Positions 4,581 through 7,260 of a DNA stretch of 7,260 nt are shown here, piece after piece. The position numbers and the translations under genes are program-made. Source of the stretch: Candidatus Methanosuratincola sp. (GTDB lineage: Archaea > Thermoproteota > Methanomethylicia > Methanomethylicales > Methanomethylicaceae); the NCBI GenBank assembly GCA_029907755.1, contig JARYLH010000071.1, positions 1 through 7,260 of the forward strand. The letters run 5' to 3'. The notes below the pieces were generated by a model. It had not been told where the DNA came from. It saw nothing but the letters and a program-made list of their open reading frames with translations, and did not search any database. Within the stretch, counting starts at the first letter, position 1, and every line of letters starts with the position of its first letter.

Positions 4581-5996
4581 ATGGATATCGATTGGCTGCT
4601 TGATTACCTGATCAGTGAAGGTGCAGGGTACGCCGAGGTCAGGTCCCACAGGAACGTCGCGATGGAAGTGGTCCTCAAGAACGGTGTGGCAGAGCCCCCT
4701 GAGTACGTTGAGGCTCACGGGATCGCCGTGAGGGTCATAGTCGACGGCGCGCTCGGCTTCGCCTCGACGAACATCCTTACTAGGGAGGGCTTGATGGAGG
4801 CTGCATCGAAGGCGGTGAGGTCTGCGAGGGCGATGGCGGGATCCTGCAAGAAGGTACGCCTCTCGAGCGAGAAGCCGGTGAAGGCTGAATGGGAGGCGGA
4901 CCACAGGGCGCTGCCGACCTCCGTGGATCCTGGCGAGGTAATCGACCTCCTGAAGTCTGTCGACGCCTCAATCACGGGGGTCAAGGGGGCAGAGTTCCCC
5001 AACAGGCTGCTCGTCTTCGGGGGGAGCGAAGAGGAGAAGGAGTACGTCAACTCCGAGGGCACAAAGATTAGGTCGCTGGTGCCGAGGGTCGCAGGGTACT
5101 TCATAATCACGGCATACGAGGGCGGCAAGGGGTCCCTCCAGAGGATCGTGCAGCTCGGCGAGTCCGGCGGCTGGGAGAGGGCACGGATCATCGCCCCAGA
5201 TTCGGTCGCGAGGGAGGAGGCGGAGGCTATGTCGAGGATCCTGAGAGAGGGGAAAGCACTCGCGCCTGGGAAGTACGACGTCGTGGTCGGCGGGGAGGTC
5301 ACGGGCATAATATCCCACGAGGCATGCGGACACCCTCAGGAGGCGGACAGGATCATGGGCAGGGAAGCCGCACAGGCTGGGGAGTCGTACCTTAAGCCCA
5401 GCATGCTCGGGAGGAGGATCGGTAGCCCTGTGGTGAACATCTCGGACGACCCGACGCTCCCGGCGTCCTACGGCTTCTACCTATACGACGACGAGGGGGT
5501 CCCCGCCAGGAGAAAGGCGCTGATCAGGGAAGGGAGGGTCAACGAGTTCCTGCACGGCAGGGAGACCGCCCACGACTTCGGCGTCTCGAGCAACGCGGCG
5601 ATGCGGGCATCCTCCTACGCAAGGGAGCCGATCGTGAGGATGTCGAACACGTTCATGGAGCCGGGCGACCACACGCTGGAGGAGATGATCGAGGGCGTGG
5701 AGAGGGGCGTCTACATCAAGAGCTTCCAGGAGTGGAACATCGACGACATCAGGTGGAACAACAGGTACGTGGGCTTGGAAGCTTACATGATAGAGGGCGG
5801 TGAGATAGGGAACCCGGTCAGGGCGCCAGTGATAGAGGCGACGACCGAGGTGATATTCTCGAGCGTCGACGCCGTCGGGAAGGACCTCGTATTCAAGGCA
5901 GCGACCTGCGGCAAGGGGAAGCCCGAGCAGGGCGTCCCTGTCTGGACCGGAGGGCCCTCGATGCGGATGCGCGGGATCCACCTCAGGTGCAGGTGA
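4581..5996 (+). CDS. tldD: TldD-type zinc metalloprotease
   Basis: A 471-residue member of the TldD/PmbA family, close to the usual 450-480. In Escherichia coli TldD and TldE (PmbA) form a heterodimeric protease that trims unfolded peptides, such as the microcin B17 precursor and CcdA, with the metal site in TldD only. Here the metal site is present: HEACGH (246-251) gives the HExxxH zinc ligands and the general base Glu247, and the third ligand is Cys443 in ATCGKG near the C-terminus. The rest follows the family: an N-terminal domain (about 1-200), DDEGVPARR, LIREGRVNEFLHGRETAHDF, an asparagine/glycine-rich stretch with YMIEGGEIGNPVR, and GGPSMRMRGI at the end. It is therefore a TldD, not the metal-free TldE. 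No tldE is next to it. I start it at ATG 4581 rather than GTG 4569 because GTGGTG serves as Shine-Dalgarno. It is convergent with the LysE-type gene. Confidence 0.93.
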   Translation: MDIDWLLDYLISEGAGYAEVRSHRNVAMEVVLKNGVAEPPEYVEAHGIAVRVIVDGALGFASTNILTREGLMEAASKAVRSARAMAGSCKKVRLSSEKPVKAEWEADHRALPTSVDPGEVIDLLKSVDASITGVKGAEFPNRLLVFGGSEEEKEYVNSEGTKIRSLVPRVAGYFIITAYEGGKGSLQRIVQLGESGGWERARIIAPDSVAREEAEAMSRILREGKALAPGKYDVVVGGEVTGIISHEACGHPQEADRIMGREAAQAGESYLKPSMLGRRIGSPVVNISDDPTLPASYGFYLYDDEGVPARRKALIREGRVNEFLHGRETAHDFGVSSNAAMRASSYAREPIVRMSNTFMEPGDHTLEEMIEGVERGVYIKSFQEWNIDDIRWNNRYVGLEAYMIEGGEIGNPVRAPVIEATTEVIFSSVDAVGKDLVFKAATCGKGKPEQGVPVWTGGPSMRMRGIHLRCR

Positions 5997-6056
5997 CCCC
6001 TTTAGGCGCCGGTACTTCCTGATCTGAACCAGGAGCGGCAGACCGAGCCAATTAAC
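5997..6056. other. Convergent intergenic gap between tldD and the LysE-family gene
   Basis: Sixty bases with no gene. A weak hairpin may form from TTCCTG (about 6014-6019) and CAGGAG (6028-6033) with an 8-base loop. No T tract follows on either strand, so I do not call a terminator. Confidence 0.4.
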
Positions 6057-6665
6057 TTAGGAGAATAGTCCAGGCAGAAGCAAGTATAGCCCATTGTACA
6101 GGAACCAGGCTGCGAACGCGAGGAGGAGCCCGACCGAGAAGTATATGACGCCCCTGTAGACCCATGGGCGCCCCTTCCCAGCCCAGCTGAGCACAGACGG
6201 GAAGCTCGTGATCCACACCAGTATGCCGGTGAAGAATCCGACTATTATCGTGAGCCCGATGCTCGAGATGAGTGAGAGGCCCGCGCTCATCCACCAGGAG
6301 AGCTGGAACGGGTTGGTCAGCCCCACGGAGAGCCCGGTCAGGTACGGTATGTGCACGCTCCTCCTCGGGGTGAGGTCTATTAGCTTGGAAGACCGCCAGG
6401 TGAGGTACGCGAGGAGTAGCATGAGGCAGAAGCTCACTATTGAGAGGGCGCCGCGGGCAGCGTCGTCGAGGACCAGCAGCCCGCTCAGCGTGTAGGTGAT
6501 CACGAGAAAGGTCGCGTCGGCGGTCATCGCCCCGAGCCCGACGAGGAAGCCGTTAAGGCGCGACAACGATATTGCCTGCGCCGCCATCAGCGCGTTGATC
6601 GGCCCGGGCGGGGCAGCCAGCGACAGCCCCAGCGCGATCCCCGCGAGGAAGACACCCGCATCCAT
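6057..6665 (-). CDS. LysE-family exporter
   Basis: A 202-residue, very hydrophobic protein with about six membrane segments, the usual size and layout of the LysE/RhtB family of amino-acid and small-molecule exporters in the cytoplasmic membrane. The N-terminal signature is clear: GLSLAAPPGPINALMAAQA, with the Pro-Gly-Pro at 20-22 in the first segment. The second-half counterpart TNPFQLSWW lies at about 117-125, at the start of the fourth segment. A basic loop (about 91-104) separates the halves. The exported substrate cannot be deduced. ATG 6665 is supported by a box A at 6708-6702 and by GTGGT 5 bases upstream. The gene is divergent from the MBL-fold gene and convergent with tldD; I see no partner gene that would suggest a substrate. 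Confidence 0.88.
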   Translation of the reverse strand: MDAGVFLAGIALGLSLAAPPGPINALMAAQAISLSRLNGFLVGLGAMTADATFLVITYTLSGLLVLDDAARGALSIVSFCLMLLLAYLTWRSSKLIDLTPRRSVHIPYLTGLSVGLTNPFQLSWWMSAGLSLISSIGLTIIVGFFTGILVWITSFPSVLSWAGKGRPWVYRGVIYFSVGLLLAFAAWFLYNGLYLLLPGLFS

Positions 6666-6701
6666 GGCAGACCACTCTTTTAGAAGATACGGTTAGAATT
6701 G

Positions 6702-6708
6702 TATTTAA
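6702..6708 (-). promoter_or_regulatory. Box A of the LysE-family gene
   Basis: TTAAATA on the minus strand is centred about 40 bases upstream of ATG 6665. Transcription is expected near 6679, with a leader of about 14 bases that contains the GTGGT ribosome site. It is the clearest TATA element in the window apart from that of apgM. Confidence 0.6.
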
Positions 6709-6779
6709 CACTAGGCTTTTAGGTCTTTTTCCCCAAGCGATGCGCCACCTTTTTGAGTGGCTGCGGGGAGTTATTTTGC

Positions 6780-6785
6780 AGGGGT
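6780..6785 (+). promoter_or_regulatory. Shine-Dalgarno for the TTG start at 6795
   Basis: AGGGGT ends 9 bases before TTG 6795. It is the best ribosome site near the beginning of this reading frame, which stays open further upstream without a better start. The promoter is unclear: CTTTTAGG around 6716-6723 is the only AT-rich candidate. Confidence 0.4.
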
Positions 6786-6794
6786 CAAGAAAAG

Positions 6795-7260
6795 TTGGCG
6801 GGTCTGAGAGCGATCGACGGGCTGGAGATCACGATACTCTGCGACAACACGGTCTCCCCAGCCGCGAGGGGGATGCTCGGGGAGCACGGGTTCTCCGCGC
6901 TGATACGACACGGCGTCGAGGCTGTGCTCTTCGACACTGGGCAAACGGGTGTGCCGCTGGTCAACAATATGAAGGCACTGAAGCTGGGGAGGGTGGAGGA
7001 CGTGGTGCTGAGCCACGGACACTACGACCATTCCGGGGGCCTGCCGAGTCTGATCGGGTCCGGCTGCGCCCCATCGAGGGTCTTCACCCACTGCGACGCA
7101 TTCCTCCCAAGGTTCAAAAAGGTCAGGGGGAACCTTGTCAGGATAGGGATGCCCTTCGACCAAGGGATTTTAGAGGCGGCGGGCGTTTCGGTGGTCTCCT
7201 CGGGATCCCCGCAGCAGGTCAAGGAGTGGCTCATCACGACCGGCGAGGTCCGCAGGGGGT
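6795..7260 (+). CDS. MBL-fold metallo-hydrolase (COG1237 type), C-terminus cut by window edge
   Basis: The first 155 residues of a metallo-beta-lactamase-fold protein; complete relatives have about 250-300. The order of motifs fits the COG1237 group: CDNTVSP (16-22), EHGFSALI (30-37), VLFDTGQTG (44-52), then the metal-binding LSHGHYDHSGG (72-82) with His74, His76, Asp78 and His79, then THCDAF with His99, and TTGEVRR (148-154), which matches the group's TGE-x-x-R element. Some archaeal members are annotated as a dihydropterin/ribofuranosyl-aminobenzene phosphate synthase of methanopterin synthesis. That label is weakly supported for the family at large, and no methanopterin gene is visible here, so I name only the fold and group. 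TTG 6795 is chosen for its Shine-Dalgarno. It is divergent from the LysE-family gene. Confidence 0.87.
   Translation, partial: MAGLRAIDGLEITILCDNTVSPAARGMLGEHGFSALIRHGVEAVLFDTGQTGVPLVNNMKALKLGRVEDVVLSHGHYDHSGGLPSLIGSGCAPSRVFTHCDAFLPRFKKVRGNLVRIGMPFDQGILEAAGVSVVSSGSPQQVKEWLITTGEVRRG

Noticed and set aside
5481..5981. 166-codon and neighbouring minus-strand frames opposite tldD
   Set aside because: His/Pro/Arg-rich antisense shadows of the well-supported tldD; no start context or domain.
5997..6056. Terminator between tldD and the LysE-family gene
   Set aside because: Only a weak 5-6 pair hairpin and no T tract on either strand.

Overview
The window looks archaeal. It carries an archaeal-type cofactor-independent phosphoglycerate mutase (ApgM). 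AT-rich box-A-like elements sit about 25-45 bases upstream of several starts, Shine-Dalgarno sequences are of the GGTGA/GAGGT type, and GTG and TTG starts are common. The base composition is fairly GC-rich, and arginine is written mostly as AGG with ATA also used, which is usual in thermophilic archaea. A thermophilic member of the Thermoproteota (TACK group) is my best guess, but nothing here fixes the lineage.

Left third, minus strand (1-3658). Read in transcription order, this holds an HPr-kinase-like P-loop protein (3658-2714), apgM with its own box A (2649-1375), a small PspC-domain membrane protein (1340-906) and an MFS transporter that runs off the left edge (899-1). The last three are tightly packed (34 and 6 bases apart) and are probably one operon. 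The HprK-like gene ends 64 bases upstream of apgM. A perfect 10-base palindrome lies in that gap, against the apgM box A.

Middle, plus strand (3659-5996). A 259-base divergent region contains a purine-rich tract, small direct repeats, three CCTGG words at an exact 13-base spacing and candidate promoters for both sides. It is followed by a nicotinamidase/isochorismatase-family hydrolase starting with TTG (3918-4511) and a TldD-type metalloprotease with HEACGH and a late CGK motif (4581-5996).

Right end (5997-7260). A LysE-family exporter on the minus strand (6665-6057) is convergent with tldD. A divergent MBL-fold hydrolase of the COG1237 type begins at a TTG codon (6795) and is cut by the right edge.

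Functionally this is mostly housekeeping: lower glycolysis/gluconeogenesis (ApgM), probable NAD salvage (nicotinamidase-like), peptide processing (TldD) and small-molecule export (MFS, LysE). I see no mobile element, CRISPR array, tRNA or rRNA. The least explained items are the HprK-like kinase, which keeps the catalytic residues but apparently lacks the HPr-contact signature, and the non-coding structure around the divergent and apgM promoters. I did not find convincing evidence of a new multi-gene system.
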